DNA from: Limnomonas spitsbergensis
Lineage: Eukaryota > Chlorophyta > Chlorophyceae > Chlamydomonadales
DNA length: 64,000 bases
NCBI GenBank assembly: GCA_037349105.1
Contig: JAYJMM010000099.1
Location: 1,860,001 to 1,924,000, forward strand
Reading direction: 5' to 3'
This document shows, piece after piece, positions 54,933 through 64,000 of this stretch (the stretch's first letter is position 1; each line of letters opens with the position of its first letter). The position numbers were made by a program, and so were the translations under genes. The notes beneath the pieces are model-generated. The model did no database searches, had not been told where the DNA came from, and saw only the letters and a list, made by a program, of their open reading frames with translations.

Positions 54933-56687
54933 TTATTACTTACCTGGCCGCTTTTTTGCTAGGATCCACAAAGATAACATGACTCAAGCGTAAAAAATAC
55001 AGTTAAGTAAGAAAAAACAATCCGCCTTGACACCCCTCTAGCCCAAGCAAGCTACACCACAAGAGGCTCTCCCATCAGCAGTTTCTAAACGCACCACAGC
55101 AGAAAAACGGCAACCAACTTGCAGAGGGAGACAAATCCCCGACAAGCGACAGGAAGCCAGAGAAGGAGCTTCATGGACACTAAAAAGTGCTTGTGGTATG
55201 GCACCCCACCCGCAAAGACAGCTCGCACACTAGCCCAAGGTCCAAAATACCCAGAGCCCCTCTCAACACAAAGCAAGACCGTAAACAGGGCAAGCACAGC
55301 AATAACAGCATAAACCAGGGATCAAGTCACAAAGTGGGCAAGAAGGGGCACAGCGACCCAAAGGTTCAAGTTCAAAATCGCAGGCCACCATGGTAATGAG
55401 GCGCAGGCTGGGGCCTTTTCATAGAGGGGGGATACCCTTGAGGGCAGGGCCAGAGCCGCCAGGGGCAGGGGATTGGCCTATGTCGGGGAGGGTTGGGATC
55501 AACCTGGGAGTGGCCTGTGCAGAAGTTGGACTCGTCGCGAGCATCCTCAGCCGTGTCAACATGCTCGCCCGCCATGACGCGAATATACGGTAGGACTGGA
55601 CTTGTTTGACCTCCTTTTGTTACTTCATTTTTTGTTCTCTCTTCTTTTTAGTTTCTTCTTTTCTCCCATCTGAACAGTTGGGCTCCCACGCGGCCGAGCC
55701 TTTTTGTGCATGGCCCAGAGCCCCTAAGGTGTAACGTGCGCCAGGAGGAGCTCTTGGCAGCTCATATACCGTAGGTATCTTGCATCTCAGCCTTTCTGTG
55801 TTTATATAGTCGTGCCCAGGCAACCTTCAGAATCTCATAGCTAAGCAGTCCATTCAATTCGGCGCTGGGGCGACTATACGCCTAGGAACCACAGGGGATG
55901 AAGATGACTCAATGCTACCGGTACGCATCAAATTTTACGGTGATAGAACGCTCACGGTGAGAGATTCCTTATGGTTAGCGACGTTTTCAGGCCAATGAAA
56001 CTTGGTGAAACCCGGGGGGCATCTGCATCGGGCAAGGGTTCGATGACTTGTTTGACGGGTGCGGGCGCGGGGCGGGTATGCGCGGTGTGTCACAGGTTTG
56101 TCCTGTCATCATTCGTGGCGCCAGATGGTGGCACGATTCACTGGGTTGGTTGGCAGCACAGGCGCCACACATTCTCCGGGAGAGCCACAGAGCGTAGGTT
56201 GGACCGCCGCATCGGCTCACCGCATGTCCTCATCCCCGCACTCCGGAATCGAACACCCCTAACTCATGTGTAAGCGCCGCGACTACTGGTAGCCATACAA
56301 CAAATATAGTTCGCTCAGGTAGAACCCTCGACCCTCCATCGTCTGCTCCATCGTCGTGAGCCAGCTCCCTACACCGAGTAGCATCACTTTTCCTCCCTCT
56401 TGCCTCAAGCTCCGATTCACTGGCCTGGCAAAAACAACTAAGGCTACCTCTCCACCACAAAACCCGTGGCTCTTACCAGCACTGCCACCGCTGGCCCGTT
56501 GCATCCCCCGTGCTGCACCACCAGCTGCGCCCTGACCGCCCTACACACGACACGGCTCCTCCAAACTTCTCTTTCCAGTTTCCCTCACGGCTCGCTCTGC
56601 TTGGCCTTTTCATTTAAGGCATAAAATAGTGGTTGCGTTCGAGTAGTAACAGCAGCACAGCTGGTTCTGACCCCCCAGAGATCCAGC
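54933..56687. other. Spacer upstream of the DUF1295 gene
   Basis: Short open frames at 55390-55593 and 55971-56273 show no recognisable domain. 56575-56665 resembles Family C (CTCGCTCTGCTTGGCC, GTGGTTGCGT, AGTAACAGCAGCA), so a repeat appears to supply the immediate upstream/5' UTR sequence of the next gene. Confidence 0.45.
55650..55740 (-). repeat. Family A dispersed repeat (copy 11)
   Basis: TTTCTTCTTTTCTCCCATCT GAACAGTTGGGCTCCCACGC GGCCGAGCC, then GGCCCAGAGCCCCTAAGGTG TAACGT. Eight extra bases interrupt the GGCCCAGAGGTGT block. Confidence 0.75.
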
Positions 56688-59600
56688 ATGGGCACCAGCT
56701 ACCCACTCGACATCATCCCTGGCGATGACCACTACTTGGCGCTTACAGCCATCATCACCGTGGGCATGCAGCTGCTGTGCTTTGCTATCGCCTACCTGTT
56801 GCAGTTTGACAAGCTGACCGACTTGGCAGGTGAGTGCATGCAAGCCCTCCCATGTTGAAGATGGAGGTAAGAAGAAGCTCGCACACCAATATCTTCATGC
56901 ATCCTGACTAAGCAGTGTTAAGGTTTTCCAAAGCAAACAGGAATTATGGGAGCTGATATCAAAGCAGTCTTTCAGCTACAAGGCAGGTGCATCATAGCCT
57001 ACGGCCGCGAGAGTCTCGTGCAACAAGCCCTGCTGCTTTGACAACTGGCCTTAGGCCGACCAAACTTGAATTGGTCGGGACTGAGGCTGGACAGGGGTTG
57101 CATGTCCTAGGCTGCATGGAAGCATGGATAAGGGACTGCGGCCTGGGCAGAGGGTACATGGCATAAGCTGCATGGAAGCGGATAAAGGACTGGGTCTGGA
57201 CAGGGGGTCATGACCCATGCCACATGGAAGCATGGGCAGGGAACTGGGTCTGGACAGGGGGTCATGACCCAGGCCACATGGAAGCATGGACATGGGACTG
57301 GGTCTGGACAGGGGGCATGACCCAGGCCATATGGAAGCATGGACAGGGGACTGGGTCTGGACAGGGGGTCATGACCCAGGCCACATGGAAGCATGGACGG
57401 GGGACTGGGTCTGGACAGGGGGTCATGACCCAGGCCACATGGAAGCATGGACATGGGACTGGGTCTGGACAGGGGGTCATGACCCATGCCACATGGAAGC
57501 ATGGACAGGGGACTGGGTCCGGACAGGGGGTCATGACCCATGCCACATGGAAGCATGGACAGGGGACTGGGTCTGGACAGGGGGTCATGACCCAGGCCAC
57601 ATGGAAGCATGGACAGGGGACTGGGTCTGGACAGGGGATGCATTGCCCAGACTTCAGATGAAAGTATCATATGTAAGGGCCTATCAAGCATGCTATACGT
57701 GCTTGAGGTGTCCCCTCCATGCAGGGTGCACACCCATCGCAACCTCCACACCATACCACCCAGCAGTTGTTGTTAATGCGGACCAGACAATCTGCGGTGG
57801 CTGCTGGGTGGTCAGTGGTTGAGGGGAGCAGGGGGCTTCCGTGTGCCGGTTGAAGGGTGTAGGGGTGGGTGGTGTAGGGGTGCAGGGGGTGAGGGCTTCC
57901 GTGTGCCGGTTGAAGGGTGTAGGGGTGGAGGGGGCGAGGGCTTCCGTGTGCCGGTTGAAGGGTGTAGGGGTGCAGGGGGTGAGGGCTTCCGTGTGCCAGT
58001 TGAAAGGTGTAGGGGTGGAGGGGGCGAGGGCTTCCGTGTGCCGGTTGAAGGGTGTACGGGTGCAGGGGGTGAGAGCTTCCGTGTGCCGGTTGAAAGGTGT
58101 AGGGGTGGAGGGGGCGAGGGCTTCCGTGTGCCAGTTGAAGGGTGTACGGGTGCAGGGGGTGAGGTCTTCCGTGTGCCGGTTGAAGGGTGTAGGGGTGGAG
58201 GGGGCGAGGGCTTCCGTGTGCCAGTTGAAGGGTGTACGGGTGGAGGGGGCGAGGGCTTCCGTGTGCCAGTTGAAGGGTGTACGGGTGGAGGGGGCGAGGG
58301 CTTCCGTGTGCCAGTTGAAGGGTGTACGGGTGGAGGGGGCGAGGGCTTCCGTGTGCCGGTTGAAGGGTGTAGGGGTGGAGGAGGCGAGGGCTTCCGTGTG
58401 CCAGTTGAAGGGTGTACGGGTGGAGGGGGCGAGGGCTTCCGTGTGCCGGTTGAAGGGTGTACGGGTGGAGGGGGCAAGGGCTTCTGTGTGCCGGTTGAAG
58501 GGTGTACGGGTGGAGGGGGCGAGGGCTTCCGTGTGCCGGTTGAAGGGTGTACGGGTGGAGGGGGCGAGGGCTTCCGTGTGCCGGTTGAAGGGTGTACGGG
58601 TGGAGGGGGCGAGGGCTTCCGTGTGCCAGTTGAAGGGTGTACGGGTGGAGGGGGCGAGGGCTTCCGTGTGCCGGTTGAAGGGTGTACGGGTGGAGGGGGC
58701 GAGGGCTTCCGTGTGCCGGTTGAAGAGTGTACGGGTGGAGGGGGCGAGGGCTTCCGTGTGCCGGTTGAAGGGTGTACAGGTGGAGGGGGCGAGGGCTTCC
58801 GTGTGCCGGTTGAAGGGTGTACGGGTGGAGGGGGCGAGGGCTTCCGTGTGCCGGTTGAAGGGTGTAGGGGTGGAGGGGGCGAGGGCTTCCGTGTGCCGGT
58901 TGAAGGGTGTACGGGTGGAGGGGGCGAGGGCTTCCGTGTGCCGGTTGAAGGGTGTAGGGGTGGGTGGTGTTGGGGTGCAGGGGGTGAGGGCTTCTATGTG
59001 CCGGTTGAAGGGTGTAGGGGTGGGTGGTGTAGTGGGTGCAGGGGGTGAGGGCTTCCGTGTGCCGGTTGAAGGGTGTAGGGGTGGGTGGTGTAGAAGGTGC
59101 AGGGGGTGAGGGTTTCCGTGTGCCGGTTGAAGGGCGTAGGGGTGGGTGGTATAGGGGGTGCAGGGGGGGGGGGGGGGAGGGCTTCCGTGCGCCGGTTGAA
59201 GGGTGCAAGGGTGGGTGGTGCAGGGGGGGGTGAGGGTTTCCATGTGCCGGTTGAAGGGTGCAGGGGTGGGGGGTATAGGGGGTGCTGGGGGGGATGAGGG
59301 CTTCCGTGTGCCGGTTGAAGGGTGTAGGGGTGGGTGGTGTAGGGGGTGCTGGGTGGGGGTGAGGGCTTCCGTGTGCCGGTTGAAGGGTGCAGGGGGTGAA
59401 GGCTTCCGAGTGCCGGTTGAAGGGTGTAGGGGTGGGTGGTGCAGGGGGTGCAGGGGTGAGGGCTTCCGTGTGCCGGTTGAAGGGTGCAGTGGTGGGTGAT
59501 GCAGGGGGTGAGGGCTTCCTTGTGCCGGTTGAAGGGTGTAGGTGTGGGTGGTATAGGAGGTGCAGGGGGTGAGGGCTTCCGTGTGCCGGTTGAAGGGTGT

Positions 59601-62600
59601 AGGGGTGGGTGGTGTAGGGGGTGAAGGGGGGGGGGGGGGGTGAGGGCTTCCGTGCGCCGGTTGAAGGATGCAAGGGTGGGTGGTGCAGGGGGGGGTGAGG
59701 GTTTCCGTGTGCCGGTTGAAGGTTGCAGGGGTGGGTGGTGTAGGGGGTGCTGGGGGGGATGAGGGCTTCCGTGTGCCGGTTGAAGGGTGTAGGGGTGGGT
59801 GGTGTAGGGGGTGCTGGGTGGGGATGAGGGCTTCCGTGTGCCGGTTGCAGGGTGCAGGGGGTGAAGGCGTCCGAGAGCGGTTGAAGGGTGTAGGGGTGGG
59901 TTGTGCGGGGGGTGCTGGGTGGGGATGAGGGCTTCCGTGTGCCGGTTGCAGGGTGCAGGGGGTGAAGGCGTCCGAGTGCCGGTTGAAGGGTGTAGGGGTG
60001 GGTTGTGCAGGGGGTGCAGGGGTGAGGGCTTCCGTGTGCCGGTTGAAGGGTGCAGTGGTGGGTAGTGTAGGGGGTGAGGGCTTCCTTGTGCCTGTTGAAG
60101 GGTGTAGGGGTGGGTGGTGTAGGAGGTGCAGGGGGTGAGGGCTTCCGTGTGCCGGTTGAAGGGTGTAGGGGTGGGTGGTGTAGGGGGTGAAGGGGGGGGG
60201 GGGGGGTGAGGGCTTCCGTGTGCCGGTTGAAGGGTGTAGGGGTGGGTTGGTGGGGGGTGCAGGGGGCGAGGGCTTCCGTGTGCCGGTTGAAGGGTGCAGG
60301 GGTGGGTGGTGCAGGGGGTGAGGGCTTCCGTGTGCCGGTTGAAGGGTGTAGGGGTGGGTGGTGTAGGGGGTGCAGGGGGGGGGGGGTGAGGGCTTCCGTG
60401 TGCCGGTTGAAGGGTGCAGGGGTTGGTGGTGTAGGGGGTGCAGGGGTGAGGGCTTCTGTGTGCCGGTTGAAGGGTGCAGGGGTGGGTGGTGTAGGGGGTG
60501 CAGGGGGGGGTGAGGGCTTCCGTGTGCCGGTTGAAGGGTGCAGGGGTGGGTGGTGTAGGGGGTGAGGGCTATCGTGTGCCGGTTGAAGGGTGCAGGTGTG
60601 GGTTATGTAGGGGGTGCAGGGGGTGAAGGCTTCCGTGTGCCGGTTGAAGGGTGCAGGGGTGGGTGGTGTAGGGGGTGCAGGGGGTGAGGGCTTCCGTGTG
60701 CCGGTTGAAGGGTGCAGGGGTGGGTGGTGTAGGGGGTGCAGGGGGTGAGGGCTTCCGTGTGCCGGTTGAAGGTTGCAGTGGTGGGTGGTGTAGGGGTGCA
60801 GGGGGTGAGGGCTTCCTTGTGCAGCTGGAAGGGTTTTGCCTGTTCACCACCATACTGATTGAGGTCTTGCCACGACCGCATTGACTAGTTTATAATCGAT
60901 GGCTTAAGCAAACTGGCTTGCTGCACCAAGCCGGCTGGAGCCCGCTGGTTAGGGTCTTGCAGGAGTGCAACTTCCTTATGCGGACGTAGCCTGTGGGTCG
61001 TGTTTTTAGAACGGTTGGCAGGCGTGACTAGCTGTCTGCCTCGTCAGTTTGATGTTTTTGCAAAGATGACGTTGAATGGTCAAAATTTTATCAGAATTGA
61101 AAAAAATGAAGCCCCAAAATACACATTTGGGTCTTCGAGGGGATACCGCATGCCTGTCTCGAGAAACATTTGTCTTTCTGCACATCATAACCCCCGGTAC
61201 TGCCTTTGCTCCCCCCTTGTAGGCTCGGCCAACTTCCTCTTGATTGACCTCTTAACGCTATGTGCTAGTGGCTTCTACTATCCGCGCCAGATAATGGTCT
61301 CCGTCCTGGTGGCTGTGTCCAAGGTACAGCAGTGTTGTACGTGTAGGGTTTACGGATTAAGAAACCTGAACCCTCGACCCTGGACCCTGTGTTCAAGGGA
61401 CAGCAGTGCTTATTGTGTAGGGTTTACGGTTTAGGAACCTTCAACCCTTGACCCTGTGTTCAAGGGACAGCAGTGCTTATTGTGTAGGGTCTACGGTTTA
61501 GGAACCCTCAACCCTCAACCCTCGACCCTTGACCCTGTGTCCAAGGGACAGCAGTGCTTATTGTGTAGGGTTTACGGTTTAGGAACCTTCGACCCTTGAC
61601 CCTGTGTTCAAGGGACAGCAGTGCTTATTGTGTAGGGTTTATGGTTTAGGAACCCTCAACCCTCGACCCTTGACCCTGTGTCCAAGGGACAGCAGTGCTT
61701 TTGTGCTGTGAGCCACACCAAGTTTGGAGGGCCTTCGGTCATCCATAGGTTACCTTAGGAGGGCACGGGGACCTAATCGTGAATCTCGTAAGGCTCAAGC
61801 AGCAAGACAAATGGTGCCTAGCCGTGCTGGCCAACTCCTATCCCAGCTTATCAGACGCTGTGAACAGAATCTCATATCAGAGACTGGCAAAAGAAATTAT
61901 TATTAAAGACTGGCAAAGGAATTAAGACCAGAGACTGGCAATACCGGTAGAAGCTTATATCAGACGCTACCAATACAATGTGTACCCTCTTCGCCACCTT
62001 CCCAGGTTTACCTTGCTGGGTACCTGTTTTACCGCGTCATAAAGCGTGGCCACGACACGCGTTTCGACGCGATGCGTTCCAAGTTCTTCTCGTTCCTTGG
62101 TTTCTGGGTCTTCCAAATGGTCTGGGCATGGGGCGTCAGCCTTCCGCTGCTGTTCATCAACTCGGAGCGAGAAAACCCGGAGATGGGCGGCTGGGATTGG
62201 GCAGGCCTGGCGCTGTTTGTTGCCGGGCTGTTCTGCGAAGTTGTGGCGGATCTACAAGTGGGTTCATGGGACAGGGGCATGTGCGTGCATGCTGCTGTTG
62301 TGCTTGTGCTGGCAGCTGCGCCCTCCCTGCCTCTCCCTGTACGATCAACCTACGGAGATAAAATGGTTTTGATATTCAAGGGCCAGGAACGGCGACCCAG
62401 GCGGAATCATCAGCCCGCATAGTCTCATCCTGACCCCCCTCTAGACACGCAGCAAAAAATTCAATCCAATCCCTCGCCCCCCGCGCAGAAAGACGCCTTC
62501 CGGTCAAATGCGGCTAACTCGCGGGAGTTCATGTGCAGTGGCCTGTGGAGCTTGTCCAGGCATCCCAACTTCTTTGGGGAGATTGCCATGTGGTGGGGAG

Positions 62601-63578
62601 TGTTCCTCATCGGGGTCCCGGTGTTTTATACCTCCAAGACGTGGGGCTTTGCAACGGTGGTTGGACCGCTGCTGACAATGGTCATCTTGCTGTTCTTGTC
62701 GGGCATGCCCACGGCTGAAGGGGTGAGTGAATATAATTCATATTCTTATGAAGAGGTCATGGTTTATAAATTAGCAGAGGGGGCACAAAATGTTTTCGGA
62801 AAGTGGAGAATCTGAATTGCTGCTGAGCACGGTACTGGCATTTGTTTTTCACTTCCTCGCTGTTCTAAACCAGGACTTCAAACTTGTGAACCCTGAGCTC
62901 TCAGCCGTATCGCTAATAATTAATAAAGTCACATGTGCTTGATGACTGGCACAAGTACCTCAATATCAGTGCCTCACTGTGGTGTTCATTCCCACGCCAC
63001 TTGTTGGTGGTTGTGTATTGGTTGCTTGCACAGGGGGGTCACTGTTTTTTCGCTCGCTGTCCTAGTACGTTTCGTGCACGCACTGGTTTGCGGGCACCTG
63101 TCCCTTGCATCAAATATGATGCTCTGCTTGAAAAAAAGAAAAGAACTAAAACACGTGGCCTTTGAGGAGATACGTCCGGACACCTTCACTGGAAAACTTT
63201 TAAAGCCTTCACTTCTCTCACTGAACCACCATTCAAAACCCTGCCTGTATGACAACGAGAAGGAGGAAGTGTGGATTTTCACCGGCTGGGTGATTTGGGG
63301 CCAGCGGCTTAGCTTTGTTGTCCGGCTGACTGATCCGCCGTTCAAAACCTCAAAACCTGCAGGACAACCAAAAACGCTTCTTACGTGACCCGGACATCAA
63401 GGCCCGCTTCCTGGAGTACCGCCGGCGTACATCCCCAGTTTTTCCGCTCCCGCCTGCGCTTTACGCTGCGATGCCCTTGCTTGTGAAGCGCATCGTCCTG
63501 CTTGAGCTTCCCATGTACGAGACTGACTGGAGTTACAGTGGCTTGGACCAAGTGGAGAAGAGCTCCGCTGCAGTTTGA
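56688..63578 (+). CDS. DUF1295 / steroid-reductase-like multi-pass membrane protein
   Basis: Member of the DUF1295 family, related to the C-terminal part of 3-oxo-5-alpha-steroid 4-dehydrogenases and other isoprenylcysteine-methyltransferase-like membrane enzymes; the substrate is unknown. Exons: 56688-56829, 61223-61323, 62006-62257, 62489-62722 and 63363-63578; phases close to 314 aa. Hydrophobic segments: LALTAIITVGMQLLCFAIAY (about 17-40); ANFLLIDLLTLCASGFYYPR; a FWVFQMVWAWGVSLPLLF segment; WAGLALFVAGLFCEVVADLQ; and two in exon 4. Family motifs: RVIKRGHDTRFD (about 93-104), FWVFQ, and LWSLSRHPNFFGEIAMWWG, the conserved nucleotide/cofactor-site region of this fold. The C terminus is soluble and ends EKSSAAV. 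Intron 1 (4393 bases) consists mostly of minisatellites, and intron 2 repeats the exon 2 donor. Family assignment is secure; function is not. Confidence 0.88.
57100..57650. repeat. 54-bp minisatellite in DUF1295 intron 1
   Basis: About ten units of CATGACCCAGGCCACATGGA, AGCATGGACAGGGGACTGGG and TCTGGACAGGGGGT. Units at the edges are shorter and diverged. Confidence 0.92.
57825..60835. repeat. 45-bp minisatellite grading into about 60-bp units, DUF1295 intron 1
   Basis: 57825-58960 repeats GAGGGCTTCCGTGTGCCGGT TGAAGGGTGTACGGGTGGAG GGGGC with few variants. From about 58960 to 60835 the same core alternates with a longer linker (GGGTGGGTGGTGTAGGGGGT GCAGGGG), giving units of about 58-65 bases. 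Pure G runs occur at about 59168, 59628 and 60192. Open frames through it are artefacts. Confidence 0.93.
61310..61715 (+). repeat. Echo array of the DUF1295 exon 2 donor
   Basis: Exon 2 ends GCTGTGTCCAAG/GTACAGCAGTG. The intron repeats CCCTGTGTTCAAGGGACAGC AGTGCTTATTGTGTAGGGTT five times in units of about 75-100 bases, with AACCCTCGACCCTTGACC linkers. The echoes read GG where the real donor reads GT, so they are disabled. Confidence 0.88.
63215..63362 (+). repeat. Duplication around the DUF1295 exon 5 acceptor
   Basis: CACTGAACCACCATTCAAAA CCCTGCCTGTATGACAACGA at 63220-63260 resembles CTGATCCGCCGTTCAAAACC and CCTGCAG/GACAACCA at the real acceptor (63330-63370). The acceptor is lost in the upstream copy. 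Confidence 0.6.
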
Positions 63579-64000
63579 TGTGGACCTGGCCTTTGAACAT
63601 AAATGAGGGGTGGGGCAGTGGGTGAACCAGCAAGCCAGTTGAAAGTAGGACAGAAATTCGATTTTTCATTGTTACAACCTCTCAGCACATTGACGGAGGG
63701 TACTCCATGGAATTGGTTTTGCAATCGGAACGGGTTAAACTTTTTAGGGATGCGCCTTCATTGCTTCTTGAATATACTAGGCAATTATTTTCGTGCCATT
63801 TTATTTTTATTAGTTTATTACCATTTTTGAAGAGTACGGTGTGTTGTATGTTGTTCTGGTACATGAGCTTGATCACAAGTCTCGCTAACGTACCATTGAC
63901 TTACAGATTCCGGGTTTCCACCTGTCCAATATGCTTCCTCAGCTGTGTTAGATAGTCGCAAAGCTCAAAACAGTGAAGAGCATTTAAGGTATAATTCAAC
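63579..64000. other. 3' flank of the DUF1295 gene
   Basis: AT-rich sequence without a recognisable gene or repeat. It presumably holds the transcript end; no signal was assigned. Confidence 0.5.

Noticed and set aside
55390..55593. Possible small gene
   Set aside because: The frame is open on both strands and shows no family motif; codons do not distinguish it from spacer.
57667..59673. Long open frames through the 45-base array
   Set aside because: Repeat artefacts inside DUF1295 intron 1.

Overview
The window is nuclear DNA of a photosynthetic eukaryote, most likely a green alga of prasinophyte type. The genes are built from many short exons with GT-AG introns. One gene encodes a twin-arginine-targeted thylakoid lumen protein, and the Cdc48 ends in the acidic DDDLYN tail usual in plants and algae. 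Introns and spacers carry large minisatellites and scattered CCGGTA-rich and CCCTAAA-like sequence. The species cannot be fixed from the sequence; a Cymbomonas-like genome is only a guess.

Layout: 1-1990 degraded non-LTR retrotransposon (-); 2355-4911 proteasome subunit beta-3 (+); 4912-7366 repeat-rich spacer; 7367-16415 CDC48/p97 ATPase (+, 15 exons); 16737-18318 MPH2/TL16.5-like lumen protein (-), tail to tail with CDC48 and head to head with the next gene; 18608-30429 GCN5 histone acetyltransferase with bromodomain (+); 31974-46861 PNISR-like Gln-rich/SR-rich protein (+); 49000-53624 TIR-domain exons followed by an armadillo-repeat exon, apparently one decaying TIR-ARM gene (+); 53625-56687 repeats including a MITE-like inverted pair; 56688-63578 DUF1295 membrane protein (+). 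I assembled the exon chains by hand. For PSMB3, CDC48, MPH2, GCN5, PNISR and DUF1295 every junction phase closes exactly and the proteins have plausible lengths (204, 820, 203, 509, 1135 and 314 aa). The TIR-ARM gene alone carries frame breaks.

The genes are mostly housekeeping (proteolysis, chromatin, RNA processing, photosystem upkeep) and do not form an operon-like system. The striking feature is in the introns. Almost every gene has imperfect extra copies of its own exon edges, complete with the adjoining splice site, lying tandemly in the neighbouring intron ('exon echoes'). They range from single old copies to arrays of 5-8 units. Two of them in GCN5 are still open and in frame with intact donor sites, so they could yield protein isoforms. 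Four introns of 2.3-4.4 kb consist largely of minisatellite (units of 24, 34, 15, and 54 plus 45 bp). The echoes suggest that introns here grow by local duplication across splice junctions.
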